DNA of 64,000 nt from Rhodococcus sp. B7740 (GCF_000954115.1 NZ_CP010797.1:2728001-2792000); one strand, 5' to 3'; counted from the stretch's first letter, positions 36,161-48,400 are shown. Translations and numbers: made by a program. Notes: generated from the sequence alone by a model not told the origin.

Positions 36161-37428
36161 ACCACCGATCGCACCCTCGCGCTCACTGCGGACTTCACGA
36201 TCTCACCGCTGCGAACAGCGATGTTCGACAGCAACGACGAGGTCAGACCGTGCGTGTGCTCGGTGCCGCCCTGCAGGTAGATCGAACCCGCACTCGGTTC
36301 GCGCGTCACGAGTCGATAATCCCGCGTCACGCGAGGACCGCGGGAGTCGTATTCGACGGCGTCGAACAGCGGACCGAGGATCTCGGGTAGATCGAGGGAC
36401 GTGAAGCCGGTGGCATAGACGACAGCGTCGCACAGTATGTCCTCGGCCAGACCCGTCGGGCCGTGCTCGACGGCGACCCGGACGCCGGACGGCTCCTCGA
36501 CGGCGTCGACCACTCGAGATGCTCCGTGCACGAACAGCCTGCGCTGCCCGCTGACCCGCTCGGCGTACTCGCGCGAGTACAGCTCCTCGATCAGGGGCAG
36601 GTCGACGGCGGAGTAGTTGGTACCGCGGTGATACTGCAGCAGCTGCTCGCGCAGCGTGTGGGACGACGAATAGAAGTCGTCGACGGCCGTCGGATCGAAG
36701 ATGCGATTGGCATAGGGGCTGTCGTCGGCGGGGCTGTACCCGTACTTGCGGAGCACGGCGTGCACGGAGGAATCGCCGTACGACGAGTGCAGGTAGTCCA
36801 CCACCTCGGCCGCGCTCTGCCCGGCACCGACGACGACGAACGTGCGATGCGTCCGCGACGGCAGGCGGTCCAGGTGCCCGAGGAGATCGTGGTTGTGGAA
36901 CTGCCGCGCCGACGCCGTCACCCCGTCCGGCAGGGTGGCCGTCAAACCGCCGGCGAGCACGATGTTGCGACCCCGCACGGTCCCGGTTCGTCGTCCCTCG
37001 GTTCGGACGCCGTAACCGTCACCGGTGTCGACGACGTCCACTGCCCGGGTGCCGTAGTGCACCGTCGCGTCGACCTTTCCGGCGGCCCACGTCAGGTAGT
37101 CGTGGAATTCGAGTCTGCTGGGGAAGAACGTCTGCAGGTTGATGAAGTGATTGAGTCGACCGTGCTCCGACAGGTACGCCAGAAAGGTGTACTCGCTGCC
37201 TGCATTGCGCTGGGTCGCCAGGTCCTTGAGAAACGAGATCTGCATCGTCGTCCCCGGCAACAACATGCCGGGGTGCCAGGCGAACTCGTCCTTGGACTCG
37301 ACGAAGCAGGCCGTCAACCGTTCTGTGGGAGCGCAGGTTCGGTTGTGCTCCTCGATCGCGATGGCCAGTCCCAGATTGGAGGGCCCGAATCCGACGCCGA
37401 CGATGTCGTAGTTCTCGTGCGACGTCAT
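36157..37428 (-). CDS. L-ornithine N5-monooxygenase (SidA/PvdA/IucD family)
   Basis: 423 residues. The FAD motif is [17 protein letters not shown], the substrate region [25 protein letters not shown] motif [18 protein letters not shown], and the C-terminal ATGF-like [13 protein letters not shown]. The family hydroxylates the side-chain amine of ornithine or lysine, making the hydroxamate precursor. The hOrn-type code of the NRPS A domain at 50049-53411 argues for ornithine. Its ATG overlaps the panD stop. No N-acyl or N-formyl transferase is seen nearby. Confidence 0.93.
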   Translation of the reverse strand: MTSHENYDIVGVGFGPSNLGLAIAIEEHNRTCAPTERLTACFVESKDEFAWHPGMLLPGTTMQISFLKDLATQRNAGSEYTFLAYLSEHGRLNHFINLQTFFPSRLEFHDYLTWAAGKVDATVHYGTRAVDVVDTGDGYGVRTEGRRTGTVRGRNIVLAGGLTATLPDGVTASARQFHNHDLLGHLDRLPSRTHRTFVVVGAGQSAAEVVDYLHSSYGDSSVHAVLRKYGYSPADDSPYANRIFDPTAVDDFYSSSHTLREQLLQYHRGTNYSAVDLPLIEELYSREYAERVSGQRRLFVHGASRVVDAVEEPSGVRVAVEHGPTGLAEDILCDAVVYATGFTSLDLPEILGPLFDAVEYDSRGPRVTRDYRLVTREPSAGSIYLQGGTEHTHGLTSSLLSNIAVRSGEIVKSAVSARVRSVV

Positions 37429-37841
37429 CGAACGCTCGCCCCCGACATCTGATCGACGGCACCCGGAACCGGCTCGGACGGGTCGACTCCGAGAGCGACG
37501 ATCTCGTTGGCAGAATCGACGTGCACCACCGACGGGGTGTGCGAGGACAGCTCGGAGTTTTCCACCTGTCGGAACGACATGATGATCACCAGATCACCTG
37601 GGGACACCAGATGCGCTGCTGCGCCGTTGATTCCGATGACACCGGAACCGGGGTGCCCTTCGATCACATACGTCACCAGGCGCGCTCCGTTGGTGATGTC
37701 GACGACGTGAACCTGTTCGCCCTCGATCAGGTCGGCGGCGTGCATCAAAGTGGAGTCGATGGTGATCGAACCGACGTAGTGCAGGTCGGCGTGAGTGACA
37801 GTGGCGCGGTGGATCTTTCCACCCAACATGGTGCGATGCAT
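37425..37841 (-). CDS. panD: Aspartate 1-decarboxylase PanD within the siderophore operon
   Basis: 138 residues. Pyruvoyl enzyme with the self-cleavage site Gly-Ser in [11 protein letters not shown] (position about 24/25), the conserved Lys in GGKIHRATV, and the Arg and Tyr in [31 protein letters not shown] is typical. It makes beta-alanine from aspartate. It overlaps the salicylate synthase stop (TGATG) and the hydroxylase start (ATGA), so it is translated as part of the siderophore operon. It may supply beta-alanine as a building block, or pantetheine for carrier proteins. The C-terminal 25 residues extend past the usual end. Confidence 0.95.
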   Translation of the reverse strand: MHRTMLGGKIHRATVTHADLHYVGSITIDSTLMHAADLIEGEQVHVVDITNGARLVTYVIEGHPGSGVIGINGAAAHLVSPGDLVIIMSFRQVENSELSSHTPSVVHVDSANEIVALGVDPSEPVPGAVDQMSGASVR

Positions 37842-39187
37842 CAGGCGTCTTCCTCCTTCTTACGGACGAGATACGGGGCGACGCTGCCGAGTTTCTCGCA
37901 GGTTTCGTCGAATTCACGATCGGGAGTCGACTGGCCGACGATGCCGGCACCGGCACGCAGCCATGCCGATCCGCGCTGTTCGTACACAGCTCGAAGCACC
38001 AGCGCCGCTTCGAGTTCCCCCGTGGACGACGCCTTCACGACGGCCCCCGAGTACAGGCCGCGAGGCGGGTCGTCGAGCCGCCCTATCGCCTCGATGGCCT
38101 CACGTTTGGGAATGCCCGATGCCGTGACGGCCGGGAACAGGGCCCCGAAAGCGTCCCAGCAGGACAGGTCGTCACGCAGACGTGCCCGCACGGTCGACGC
38201 GAGGTGCTGGACGCTTCCGCGCTCTCGCACACTCATGAAGTCCGACACGGCGGTCGACCCGGGTCGTGCGATCGATTCCAGCTCCTCGAACGAGGTACGA
38301 ACGGACACAGCGTGTTCGGTGATTTCCTTGGGATCCTGCTCGAGATCGGTTTTCGCTGCGGAGTCGGCCTCGGAGCCGAGACCGAAGGCCCGCGTGCCTG
38401 CCAACGGTTCGGTGGTGACCACACCACGTGCGTCGACGGACGCAACCAGCTCCGGGCTGAAACCCGAGGCACGTAGGTCACCGAGGTGCAGAAGGAACGA
38501 GCGAGCCGGAGTGTTCGCTGCTCGCCCCGCCCGGTAGGTACCCGGCATGTCCAGATCGAACGGAATACGCACCGTGCGAGAGAGAATGACCTTGGCGTAC
38601 TCACCTCGGTGAATCTCTGCAACAGCTTGCGCCACCCGACCGCGATAGTCGTCGAGGTCGCCGCCGACATCGAGCGGGTGGACCGTCGGTGGCTCGTCGA
38701 CGGAGGCGGCGGTGAGTACGGCGAACACCGCGGCGCGGTCCTCCTCGGTCCCGGTGACCTCGATATCGTCGCAGTCATGTCCGAATCGGACCTCGACTCG
38801 CGGCACGACCATATGGGCGAGCACCTCGTCGGACTCGGACTCGGCGACGGCGTCGTGCAGGTGGGCTGCGAACCCGAATCCGACGTAGCCGTACGCATTC
38901 CAGGATTCGCGAGTGAGACCGTCGCAGGCCTCACGCAACGCCGCCGCCGGGTTGCCGGACCACCGACGCACCGTCGGAGCCCCGCTCCCCCACGTTGTCG
39001 TGACGACATCCGGTTGCAGGACGATGCGAGCGACCACGCCACCCGCGAACACCCAGCGTCCTCTGTCCTCGTACACGACGTACTCGTCGAACAAGCCGGA
39101 CTCGGCCAACGTGACCACCGTCTGCAACCCGCGCTGCAGGATGGTCGTATCGGCCGTGCCCGACGCCGTTTCTTCGACAACGGTCAT
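37841..39187 (-). CDS. Salicylate synthase (MbtI/Irp9 type)
   Basis: 448 residues, the size of MbtI. Converts chorismate to salicylate by way of isochorismate with Mg2+. The chorismate-binding fold is seen in [77 protein letters not shown] and [12 protein letters not shown]. The [20 protein letters not shown] segment is much closer to MbtI than to DHB-pathway isochorismate synthases, and no entA/entB-type genes are present. ATG 39187 with GGAGTG ahead is preferred over ATG 39247. Confidence 0.88.
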   Translation of the reverse strand: MTVVEETASGTADTTILQRGLQTVVTLAESGLFDEYVVYEDRGRWVFAGGVVARIVLQPDVVTTTWGSGAPTVRRWSGNPAAALREACDGLTRESWNAYGYVGFGFAAHLHDAVAESESDEVLAHMVVPRVEVRFGHDCDDIEVTGTEEDRAAVFAVLTAASVDEPPTVHPLDVGGDLDDYRGRVAQAVAEIHRGEYAKVILSRTVRIPFDLDMPGTYRAGRAANTPARSFLLHLGDLRASGFSPELVASVDARGVVTTEPLAGTRAFGLGSEADSAAKTDLEQDPKEITEHAVSVRTSFEELESIARPGSTAVSDFMSVRERGSVQHLASTVRARLRDDLSCWDAFGALFPAVTASGIPKREAIEAIGRLDDPPRGLYSGAVVKASSTGELEAALVLRAVYEQRGSAWLRAGAGIVGQSTPDREFDETCEKLGSVAPYLVRKKEEDA

Positions 39188-39273
39188 GTGTATGTGCACT
39201 CCTGACGGTGAATCGGTCCGAGACCGCGCATCGCGCGCAACCGACATGCCGAGAGCATCGCCGCGCGCCTTCA

Positions 39274-39292
39274 GTAGGCAACGCTAACCTAA
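39274..39292. promoter_or_regulatory. IdeR/DtxR iron box upstream of salicylate synthase
   Basis: GTAGGCAACGCTAACCTAA matches 15 of 19 consensus positions, the best iron box in the window. It ends one base before the stop codon of the reductase-methyltransferase gene (39293) and lies 87 bp ahead of the salicylate synthase start, implying an internal iron-repressed promoter for salicylate synthase, panD, the hydroxylase and the importer. Confidence 0.75.
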
Positions 39293-41185
39293 CTAGACCT
39301 CGCGCACAACGGCTTCGGACGCACGCCGCAGGTCGAGTACGGCGATACCCCAACCGACCAGTCGAGACGCGGTCACCGTCAGTCCCGCCGCGGCTGCCAC
39401 CGACTCGAACTCGGCTCTGGTTCGCACTCCGCTGCCGTGCATGCACAGCATCAGCAGATCGAACTCGGCCTGGTCCTCGTTGATCGACTGCTCGTCCGAC
39501 AGCCGTTCCACCACAATCAGTTTGCCGCTCTCGGAGACGCCCGATGCGGCACTCGCCAGCAGCAACGCCAGATCGTCGTCGCGGTAGTGCCCGGTGACCT
39601 CGAGCAACAGATACGCGTCGAATCCACCGGCCGGGGTCGTACGCGGTTCGGACACGACGCTCTGAGCGCACTCGGTCACGCGCGCCGGAAGTTCCGGCCT
39701 CGTCTGCAGATCACGTCGGACGAGGTCGAGCTCGCTGGGCAATCCGAGAACGGTTGCCGACATCGCGTCGTGGGCCGTCAGGATCGAGCCGAGCACCACA
39801 CCGGAGGCCGCACCGGTCACCGCCAACGTCGACACGTCGTCGAACGAATAGTCCTGCACGAGGGCCGGACCGAGGAACGCAGCCTCGTCGGCGATGTGGT
39901 TGTGATGCAGTTCGGTCAGCCGCGGCGAACCTGCGAGGTCCTCACTCAACGTCCTGCCGGTGAGCAGGCTGGCGCTGGCACCGCCGGTGCGCAGGCTCTC
40001 CACGAGCCCGGTGATCGACAGTTCCACTCGCGCCTCGATTCCCTCGAGATCCAGCCAATGCGAGATCCAGTCGTCACCGAGCATGGCCTCACCGATATCG
40101 GCGAGGACCACACCGCCGTCCGAGTCCTCGCCGAGCACGTCGACGGCCCGCAGATAGCGGACGAATTTTGCCAAGGCTCGCACGTCGGTGTCGGTGACCG
40201 TCGCTAGATCCCCAACGGTGCGTACGCCGCGAGAGACATGCTGCGGAATGCGCAACGTGTTGGCCGCTCTGATTGCGAAGGGCGAGAACAACTCCGCACG
40301 TTCGGCGAGCCTGTCGAACGGCTCGGATTCGCGGGCGGTCAGATCGGGAACTTCCGGATCGTCCGTGCGAGTGAGAACCTCTGCGCGACGCCAGTATCCG
40401 GTGACCTCGACCATTTCGGGCGGCAGGGCGCGATCCTCCCGCAGGTATCGCCTGATGCCCTTGAGGGCTGTGGATTCGCCTGCAACCCAGGCGAACACGG
40501 TTCCGTCCCACCAGGGCGCACTGCGCACGGCCGTTTCGAGCAGATCCCCGGTGCCTGCAACTGCGCCGTCGCGGTGGACCCAGGTGATCTCGGCGTCGGC
40601 GGCCGTCGGCAGCGGTAGTTCTCGCTCGGCGTCGGCCACCTCGACGAACACCCGGATTCGCTCGCCCGCCGCGGCCTCGTCGAGATAGCGAGCAACGGCA
40701 GGCAACGCTGTCTCGTCGCCGACGAGCAGCACCCAATCCACTTCGGCGGGTGCATGACCCGACCGCACCGGACCGAGCAGCGGGATGGAGTCACCCACCG
40801 AGCAGCGACGCCCCCACGTCGATGCAATTCCGGTGTCGTGGGTGACGAAATCGAGCGTCAGTTCCGCACTGTCGGTGTCGACGCTGCGCACGGTGTAGTT
40901 GCGAGTAACCGGCCGCGGGTCGCGCGGCCACTCCACCGTGCGCTCGTGCTGGACGGGCAGCGCCATCGTGCCCATGTCGTCGAGGGGAAAGAACAGGCGA
41001 ACGAAATCGTCGAATCCCTCACTGCGCAGAGCCGGGAACTCGAATCCGTCACGCGTGAACTCACGCAGCTGCGGCCCACCCAACACGATCCTGCGCATTC
41101 CAGGACCGAGTTGCCGCGTGTCGATCACGGTGGCCGTACGGATGACTTCGGGAAAGACGACCTGAAGTCGGTGGGACCTTGCCAC
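39293..41185 (-). CDS. Siderophore-interacting reductase fused to a methyltransferase-like domain
   Basis: 630 residues. Residues 1-280 are a SIP flavin reductase: TRNYTVRSVD (FAD), DTGIASTWGRRCSVGD, VLLVGDETALPAVARYL (NADPH) and FAWVAGESTALKGIRRYLRE. Residues about 295-630 resemble an O-methyltransferase with a winged-helix dimerisation part (FSPFAIRAANTLRIPQHVSR) and a Rossmann part in which motif I is degenerate (TLAVTGAASGVVLGSIL), then DAYLLLEVTGHYRDDDLALL and SGKLIVVERLSDEQS. GTG start with AAGGAG upstream. The fusion may couple iron release to siderophore methylation or binding. That is inference; the second domain may be catalytically dead. Confidence 0.82.
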   Translation of the reverse strand: MARSHRLQVVFPEVIRTATVIDTRQLGPGMRRIVLGGPQLREFTRDGFEFPALRSEGFDDFVRLFFPLDDMGTMALPVQHERTVEWPRDPRPVTRNYTVRSVDTDSAELTLDFVTHDTGIASTWGRRCSVGDSIPLLGPVRSGHAPAEVDWVLLVGDETALPAVARYLDEAAAGERIRVFVEVADAERELPLPTAADAEITWVHRDGAVAGTGDLLETAVRSAPWWDGTVFAWVAGESTALKGIRRYLREDRALPPEMVEVTGYWRRAEVLTRTDDPEVPDLTARESEPFDRLAERAELFSPFAIRAANTLRIPQHVSRGVRTVGDLATVTDTDVRALAKFVRYLRAVDVLGEDSDGGVVLADIGEAMLGDDWISHWLDLEGIEARVELSITGLVESLRTGGASASLLTGRTLSEDLAGSPRLTELHHNHIADEAAFLGPALVQDYSFDDVSTLAVTGAASGVVLGSILTAHDAMSATVLGLPSELDLVRRDLQTRPELPARVTECAQSVVSEPRTTPAGGFDAYLLLEVTGHYRDDDLALLLASAASGVSESGKLIVVERLSDEQSINEDQAEFDLLMLCMHGSGVRTRAEFESVAAAAGLTVTASRLVGWGIAVLDLRRASEAVVREV

Positions 41186-41250
41186 GGTGAAACACGCTCC
41201 TTCTCGGATGAATGCACGTCTGCGGTGCGGCGGGTGGGCCTGCGCTCGGA

Positions 41251-42324
41251 TCAGCCCTGGACGTTCTCGGCGGCGGTGTTCAGCGCCGATGCCACGTCGT
41301 CGAGGATGTACGGAATGGTGAGCACCGTCAGGCCGCCGAACGCGAAGTTCTTGTCCGCACTGAGGTTCTCGGTCGATGCAGTGCGCCCCTGCGCCAGCAC
41401 GGGCTGCGAGGCCACGGCCGGTTCGACGAGGAAGGCACCCAGCGATTCCTTGTCGTAGGCGACGACGAACAACACATCCGACTTCAGCAACGAGGCCTGC
41501 TCGAGGCTGAGCTCGAAGTACACGGCATCGGGATCCTCGACCGGGTCGGCCTCCTGGATGGTGGGCTCGTTGACCAGACCGAGCTGTTCGAGGAACTCGA
41601 CGCGCACGTCGTCGTCCTTGCTGACGGCGAACGTGCCCGGAGCGTTGGGCAACGCGATGGTGACCGTCTTACCCTTCAGCGCCGGATATTTCGCAGCCGC
41701 GTCGGCGATGGAACCCTCGACTCCGGACACCAGATCGGCAGCCTCCTTCTCCTTGCCCAGGGCCTTGCCCGCGATGGTCAGCTGGTCCTCCCACGAGGTG
41801 GTCCACTGCTCGTCCGGGTACGCGACGACCGGCGCGATGTCGGAGAGCTGGTCGAACTCCTCCTGGGTCAGTCCCGAGTACGGAGCGAAGATGAGGTCGG
41901 GGGCGGCGGCGGCGAACTGCTCGACCGGGACCGCGCCGGTTCCGTCACCGGAGAGCAGCGTGGGTGTTTCGCCGCCCAGGTCGGCGAGCGCCTTCGCGTC
42001 CCACTGCAGAATGCCGCGGTCGTCCGCTCCGTACTGAGCGCCGTCGAAGGTCGGCATGGCGACGGGCACGACACCGAGGGCGAGAATGGCGTCCTGGTTG
42101 GACCAACCCCAGGTCGCGATCCGCTCGGGTGCCTCGGGGATCGTCGCGGATCCGAGTGCGGAATCGATGGTGACCGGGAATGCCGATTCCTGCGCAGCAG
42201 TCGTGGATTCGGCTGTGGGTGCCTCGTCGGTACCACTGCTGCACCCGGCGGCGAGGGCGATGGTCAGCCCTCCGGCGAGCGCGATCGACGCGGCGCTCCT
42301 CATCCACTTCGTACGAACCTTCAT
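41251..42324 (-). CDS. Ferric-siderophore-binding lipoprotein (FecB/FhuD family)
   Basis: 357 residues from ATG 42324: signal peptide with lipobox LAAGC, then the class III binding-protein fold. EAPERIATWGWSNQDAILAL and APDLIFAPYSGLTQEEFDQL form the N-lobe, and VLFVVAYDKESLGAFL lies in the C-lobe. It delivers ferric siderophore to the FecCD/FecE importer at 33220-36160. Its own iron box lies 84 bp upstream. Confidence 0.93.
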   Translation of the reverse strand: MKVRTKWMRSAASIALAGGLTIALAAGCSSGTDEAPTAESTTAAQESAFPVTIDSALGSATIPEAPERIATWGWSNQDAILALGVVPVAMPTFDGAQYGADDRGILQWDAKALADLGGETPTLLSGDGTGAVPVEQFAAAAPDLIFAPYSGLTQEEFDQLSDIAPVVAYPDEQWTTSWEDQLTIAGKALGKEKEAADLVSGVEGSIADAAAKYPALKGKTVTIALPNAPGTFAVSKDDDVRVEFLEQLGLVNEPTIQEADPVEDPDAVYFELSLEQASLLKSDVLFVVAYDKESLGAFLVEPAVASQPVLAQGRTASTENLSADKNFAFGGLTVLTIPYILDDVASALNTAAENVQG

Positions 42325-42404
42325 CGTTGCTCGGTACCTCTCGACTCGACCACGCGCTTCGGCGTCCAACACCCGACCGGGTGAGGCGACTGACAAGGTA
42401 ACAC

Positions 42405-45400
42405 TTATGAGGTAATCCTTGCCTCACTAGGAGCGCCGGCAGCGAGTATTCGGCACGTGGCCGACAACGCGTCGTGCCACAGCCCCGCGAGTTCCTCGAC
42501 ACCGGACAGCACCCCCTCCGGCCAGCTCATCGTCACACCCAGCACGGACGAGTCACGGAGGTCGTGGATGTAACTGTCCACGATCAAGGCGTAGCCGCAG
42601 GGGGTGTTCACCCCGGGGGTCGAGTCGAGGCTGCTGCGCAGCCGACTGGCACCGAACGGCCCGTCGGTTGTCGCGTCGAAACGACCGAGGTAGTTGAATT
42701 CGATGTCTGCACCGGGTGTTCCGCGCAGAGTCTCGCCGGCGTCGCCGCCCATCCACCGCAACAGTCCATAGGTCGATCCGTCTCCCGGCACCGAGTCCCT
42801 GGACGCCTTGGCGGCGGTTGTCAGTTCACGCAGAACGGACTCTGCCGCAGGGAGATTCCCCTCGTGCGCGGTCAAGGTGCGGTGATCCCGAGGCTTCGCG
42901 GTCAGACGGAGCGGGAACACCGCAGTGAGCCATCCGACCACGGCCGAGCCGTCCACTCGGTCGGAGGCCACTCCCGAGCGTCCGTGACCTTCGACATCGA
43001 CGACGAACGACTGCGGGTCCACTGCATCGGGATTCGTCCAGTGTGCGACTGCCGCAGCGAAAGTCGCCAACAGCAGGTGTTCGACGGAGACCCCGAGGTG
43101 AGTACGAACCGCCGATATCAGCCCTGCACTCTCGTCCTCCGACAGGGCGAAGAGAGTGGTACGCACGCGGGCACCGGTGTCGATCGACGGGTCGAGTGGC
43201 CGCGTCGACGGAATCTGCGCCGCTCCGTCACCGATGCTCGCCCAGTAGCCGAGATCGGCGAGCACCTCGGGCGAGTCTGCGAGACTGCGCATCTCGTACG
43301 CCCACTGCCGCATCGACGGACCGACGGGGTTTCGCTCGACGGCGGCCTGCGTCCAGCAACCGACCAGATCGGGCAACAGTATCCGCCAACTCACCCCGTC
43401 GACCACGAGGTGATGCAGCGTGATCAGCAGCTCTCCCGACGACGCGGGATCGCGTCCGTGCCGCAGCCACACGACATCGACCATCCTCGCCGCGGCCGGA
43501 TTCAACCGCGCACGTGCAGAACGTGATTCGGCAGCGACCCGATCCGCCGGCTCGGACTCGGCCGTTCCGTCGCAATCCTCGATGCGAATCCACTCGGTCA
43601 CATCGGCGGTGCCGTCCGGCAACACCGTGAAGCTGGACTCCGAACCCGGGCTCCGCTGGAATCGAGAATGCAGAATCGGATGCCGAGCAACGAGGCGGAC
43701 GAGGAGCTCCGTCAGCGAGTCCTCGGTGAGCGACGCCGGAGCATCGAGCAACACCGCCTGCGAGATCTCGTCGATGGGCCCGTCGAGTGCGTCCATCCAC
43801 CGGACGATCGGTGTCAGCGGAACGTCCCCGTAGGGGCCGACAGCAGGGGTTGCGTTCGACGGTCCGCTCGACTCGAGCTGACCTGCAATGGTTTCCGGCG
43901 TACGGAGCGACACGATGTGCCACGGTGACACCCCGACGCCGGCCGATCGGAGCCTCGCGGACAGCTCCATCGCCATGATGCTGTCGCCGCCCAGATCGAA
44001 GAAATCGTCGTCGGCACCGACCTGGGACAGATGCAACACCTCGGCCACGGCAGCGCAGATCCGCCGCTCGACATCGGTACGTGGAGCACGCCCGGTCCGT
44101 GTCGAGAACACGGGCTCGGGCAACGCGGCGGCATCGACCTTGCCGTTCGGCAACAGCGGAAAAGCATCGAGCACGGTCAAAGACGCCGGCACCATGTACG
44201 ACGGCAGCAGACCCCGCAACCGGGCACGGGCAAGATTCGTGTCGAGCTCGCGATCCGATGCCGCAACCAGATACCCGGCGAGCGTGGCGTTCCCGGTATC
44301 GGCACCTCGGACCACCACTCGCGCGTCGGCGACTGCGTCGAGGTCGCGCAATCGAGCCTCGACCTCCCCCACCTCCACTCGGTGGCCACGAATCTTGACC
44401 TGATCGTCCGAGCGGCCGCCGTATCGCAGCGCAGTGTTCTCGGTCCACGCCACGAGATCTCCGGTCCGGTACAGCCGCGTGCCGTCTGCAGCGAAGGGAT
44501 CGGCAACGAAGCGGTGAGCCGTACGCCCCGGCGCGTGTCGGTAGCCCCGCGCGACTCCGGGACCGGCCAGGTAGAGCTCGCCGAGCACGCCGGGCGGGAC
44601 CAGCCGCAGGTTGCGGTCCAGCACGTATGCCCGCATGTTGGTCACCGGCCTACCGATCACCGGCTCGCTCACCAGTTCGGTGGAGGTGTACACCGCATCC
44701 ACCGTCGCCTCGGTCGGGCCGTAGAAGTTGTAGGCCACCAGGGTTTCACTGGTGCGCAGTCGATTCCACAGGTCCGCAGATACCGCTTCTCCGCCGACCC
44801 CGACCGTGGACAGGGTGTCGATCGATCCCACTCGCATCATCTGCTCGAGCAACGACGGCACGACCTCGACGAAGTCCGCCGACAGCTTCGTCAGCCGGGC
44901 TGCCAGTTCCACCGGATCGAGGACGGTCCCCGGATCGATCAGATGAAGTGTGTGACCGCCGAACAGCCACAGCTGCGGTTGCCAGGACGCGTCGAAGGCC
45001 ATCGACCACGCGTGCGCAACGTTCAGGGTGGGCTTGCCCGCGCGAGCGATCGCCGGAGTGTGCACGTTCTCGCGGTGCGAGTGGTACAGATTGGCCAGGC
45101 CTCGATGCGAGACCAGAACGCCCTTGGGCACACCCGTCGTGCCGGAGGTGTAGATCGTGTACACCGGATGATCGGGATGCAACGATGCCCGACGCTCCGC
45201 ATCGGTCACGGCGACGGAATCCGTGGACGACGGCTGCAGCGCCGCAACGGAATCCGTGGTCACCGTAACCACCGGCTGTGCTTCGTCGAGGATCTGGTGA
45301 GTGCGCTCGACCGGCCAGTTCGGATCCATCGGCAGGTAGGCAGCCCCCGACTTCATCACGCCGAGGATCGCTGCCATCGTCGTCGCCGTGCGCGGGGCCT

Positions 45401-48400
45401 CGACGGCCACGATGTCCTCGGCGCCGATTCCGGATCCGATGAGCGATCGTGCAATTCGATTGGACACGCGATCCAACTCCGCGAACGTCCACACCGTGGT
45501 GTCGTCCTGAACAGCGATCGAATCGGGCTGCTGCACAACACGATCGGTGAACAGGTCGACCATTGTTCCGTCAGGGTAGGCGCGCTCGATGCCGGCGCAC
45601 TCCGAGGTCAGCCGAGCCGCCGTCGACTCGTCCACGAGGGACACCGATGCGATGGGCGGGTCGCCCGGCTCGGCGAACGTTCGAAGCACTGCCGTCATGG
45701 CCGACGCCACCGCATGTGCGCGCTCCGCCGACACGGCGTCGCTGCGGTATTCGAGCACCAGCCGCAGCCTTTCGCCGGGGAACACCGTCAACGTCAGTGG
45801 GTAATGAGTCACCGTATGGAACCGGGCGACCGAGACCGAGAAGTCCTCCGAGTCGATACCGTTCGTTTCGGCGGTGGCAAAGTTCTCGAACACCACGAGG
45901 GTGTCGAACAGTGTCCCCCGGCCGACTGCCTTCTGGATGTCCGACAGGCCGACGTGATGATGCGCGGCAACGGCGATGGAGAACTCGCGCAGGCCCGCGA
46001 GAATCGACGACAGGGTGGCATCGCGACCGACCGCGGCGCGCACCGGGATGGTGTTGATGAACAACCCGACCATGTCCCCGACACGGTCCAGGTCCGTCGG
46101 GCGTCCGGATACCGTCGACCCGAACACGACCGATTCGCTGTCGGTGAAGGACGACAGAACCACGGCCCATGCCGCATTGATCAGCTCGCTCGCCGTCACC
46201 GATCGCCGACGGGCGGAGTCGGTGAGGCGAGCAGTGTCGTCGGCATCCCAGCCGATCTCGATCTCCCGAACCTCGGACCGGTCGTTCGAGGTCAGCGGTG
46301 CGGACGGCGCGATGGTCGTGGGAGCGACGTCCGGGCCGAGCGCCTCGCGCCATACATCGATCGACGAGTCGTTCCGACGCGACAGCCACTGCAGGTAGTC
46401 GTCGAACGGAGCCGGAGCCGGTAGATCTCGGCCTCGGTACAGCATGAACAACTCGGTGCCGACGGTCCCCATGGACCACCCGTCGACGAGCAGATGGTGC
46501 ACGGTCAGCACCACACGGTGCAGCTGTTCTCCGCAGTCCAGCACGAGAATTCGCACGAGCGGATCGTGCTCGATATCGAAAGTACGGCGATCCTCGAGCA
46601 CCGATGCGCGCGCCGAGTACGAATCAGGATCGTCCACCGCGAGCCTGACGACCTGCACCCGACCCGCATCACGCACGGCGACGGTGGTCCCCGTACTCAG
46701 CGTGAGAAAGCGTGAGCGAAGAGCAGGATGACGATCGAACAGCGCGTCCAGCGCGGCATCGAGTCGATCGGTGCGTAGCTCGCCGCGCACCTCGAACTCG
46801 GTGGCGATGACGTAGATCTCCTTGACTCCGTCCCCGGCGGCAACGGACTGGAATGCCAGACCCTGCTGCAGCGGAGTCGCCGGACGTGCGAGATCGGCGT
46901 CGACACCGAGTCGGCTCAGTTCGGCCAGATCGTCTGCATCGAGCAACGGGGTAGTGCTGTCGGGTTCCGCTGCGCCGACGGCACATTCGGCCTGTCGGGC
47001 TCGTCGGACGAGTCCGGAGACGGTACGGCATTCGAAAACGTCCGCCGTGGTGATGGCCAACCCGGCTCCCCGCGCGTGATACACGAGCGTGATGGCGGTG
47101 ATGCTGTCCCCGCCGAGTGCGAAGAAGTCGTCGTCGACGCCGATGGACTCGGCACCCGCACGAGTGGCGTCGACGAAAAGGCCGACGAGGCAACGCTCGT
47201 CGTCGGTGGCAGCTGCACGTGAGCGGCTGGGTACGCTCTTTGGAATTCCTCTCTGTACCAGAGCAATCCGGTCCGTCTTGCCGTTGGGAGTGTTCGGCAG
47301 TCGGTCGAGCGGCACCCAGAACACCGGCACCAGGTAGTCGGGTACACGGGCGCGCAGAGCGTCGCGTACTGCCGCGGTATCGACACTCTCGGGGGTCAGG
47401 TAAGCAACGAGCACGGTCGCGCCTGCGCTGTCCGTCACCGCCACCACCGCGCACTCGTTCACGGATTCGCAGTCGGCCGTGAGGTTCTCGACCTCACCGA
47501 GCTCGACGCGATGTCCCCGGACCTTGACCTGCCTGTCGTCGCGTCCCAGAAATTCCAGCGCTCCGTCTTCGACGATGCGGGCGCGGTCACCGGTGCGATA
47601 CATTCGCCCACCGTCGACGCGAGGGTCCGCAACGAAGCGAGCCGCGGTGTCCGCAGGCCTGCCGGCGTACCCGCGGGCAAGTTGGGCTCCCGAGACGTAG
47701 ATGTCGCCGCCGACGCCCGTCCGTACCGGGAGCAAGCGGCCGTCGAGCAACCCCAGGACCGTGTTGTCCACTGCCGTTCCGATGACCGTCGGATCACCTG
47801 CGACGCGATGCACCGCGACGTCCCCGGCCACCTCGGACGAGCCGTAGGAGTTGTGTACCGAGGCGTGGGGCGTGGCGTGTCCGATGGCGTCGATCGTGCT
47901 GCTGGTCAACGGCTCTCCGCTGAGGATCCAACCGGTCAGCGAACGGCATTCCGGCGTCGAGGTGGTTGCCAATGCCGCAGCGAGTGACCCGACGGCGGTG
48001 ATCTGCTCGGCACCGGACCGTTCGAGGAGCGCAGCCAACGCGCCCGCGTCGGCGTAGTCGTGGTCCTGCGCCAACACCACTCGTTGACCCGCGAGGATTC
48101 CGGTGAGCAGTTCAGTGGCCCCGTCGATGAACGACAGCGAGCTCTTGGCAATCCGACTCGTGGGTCCGCCCCATCGCTCGGTCGCCCAGTGCAGGCGATT
48201 GGCGAGCGCGTTCCTCGAGCCGAGCACACCCTTGGGTGTACCTGTCGAACCCGACGTGTAGACGAGATAGGCCCCGCAGCCGCCCGGAATGCTCAGGGTG
48301 AAGGGTTCTTCCACCGCCTCCGTAGCCGAACTCGAACGGATTCTCGTCGCGGTCTCGAGTTCGGCCAGCGCGGCAGGTGTGGCGTCGTCGACCAACAGGA

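Noticed and set aside
44031-46424. Long plus-strand ORF opposite the NRPS gene (797 aa)
   Set aside because: Mirror reading of the NRPS gene in high-GC DNA; Arg/His-rich with no domain.
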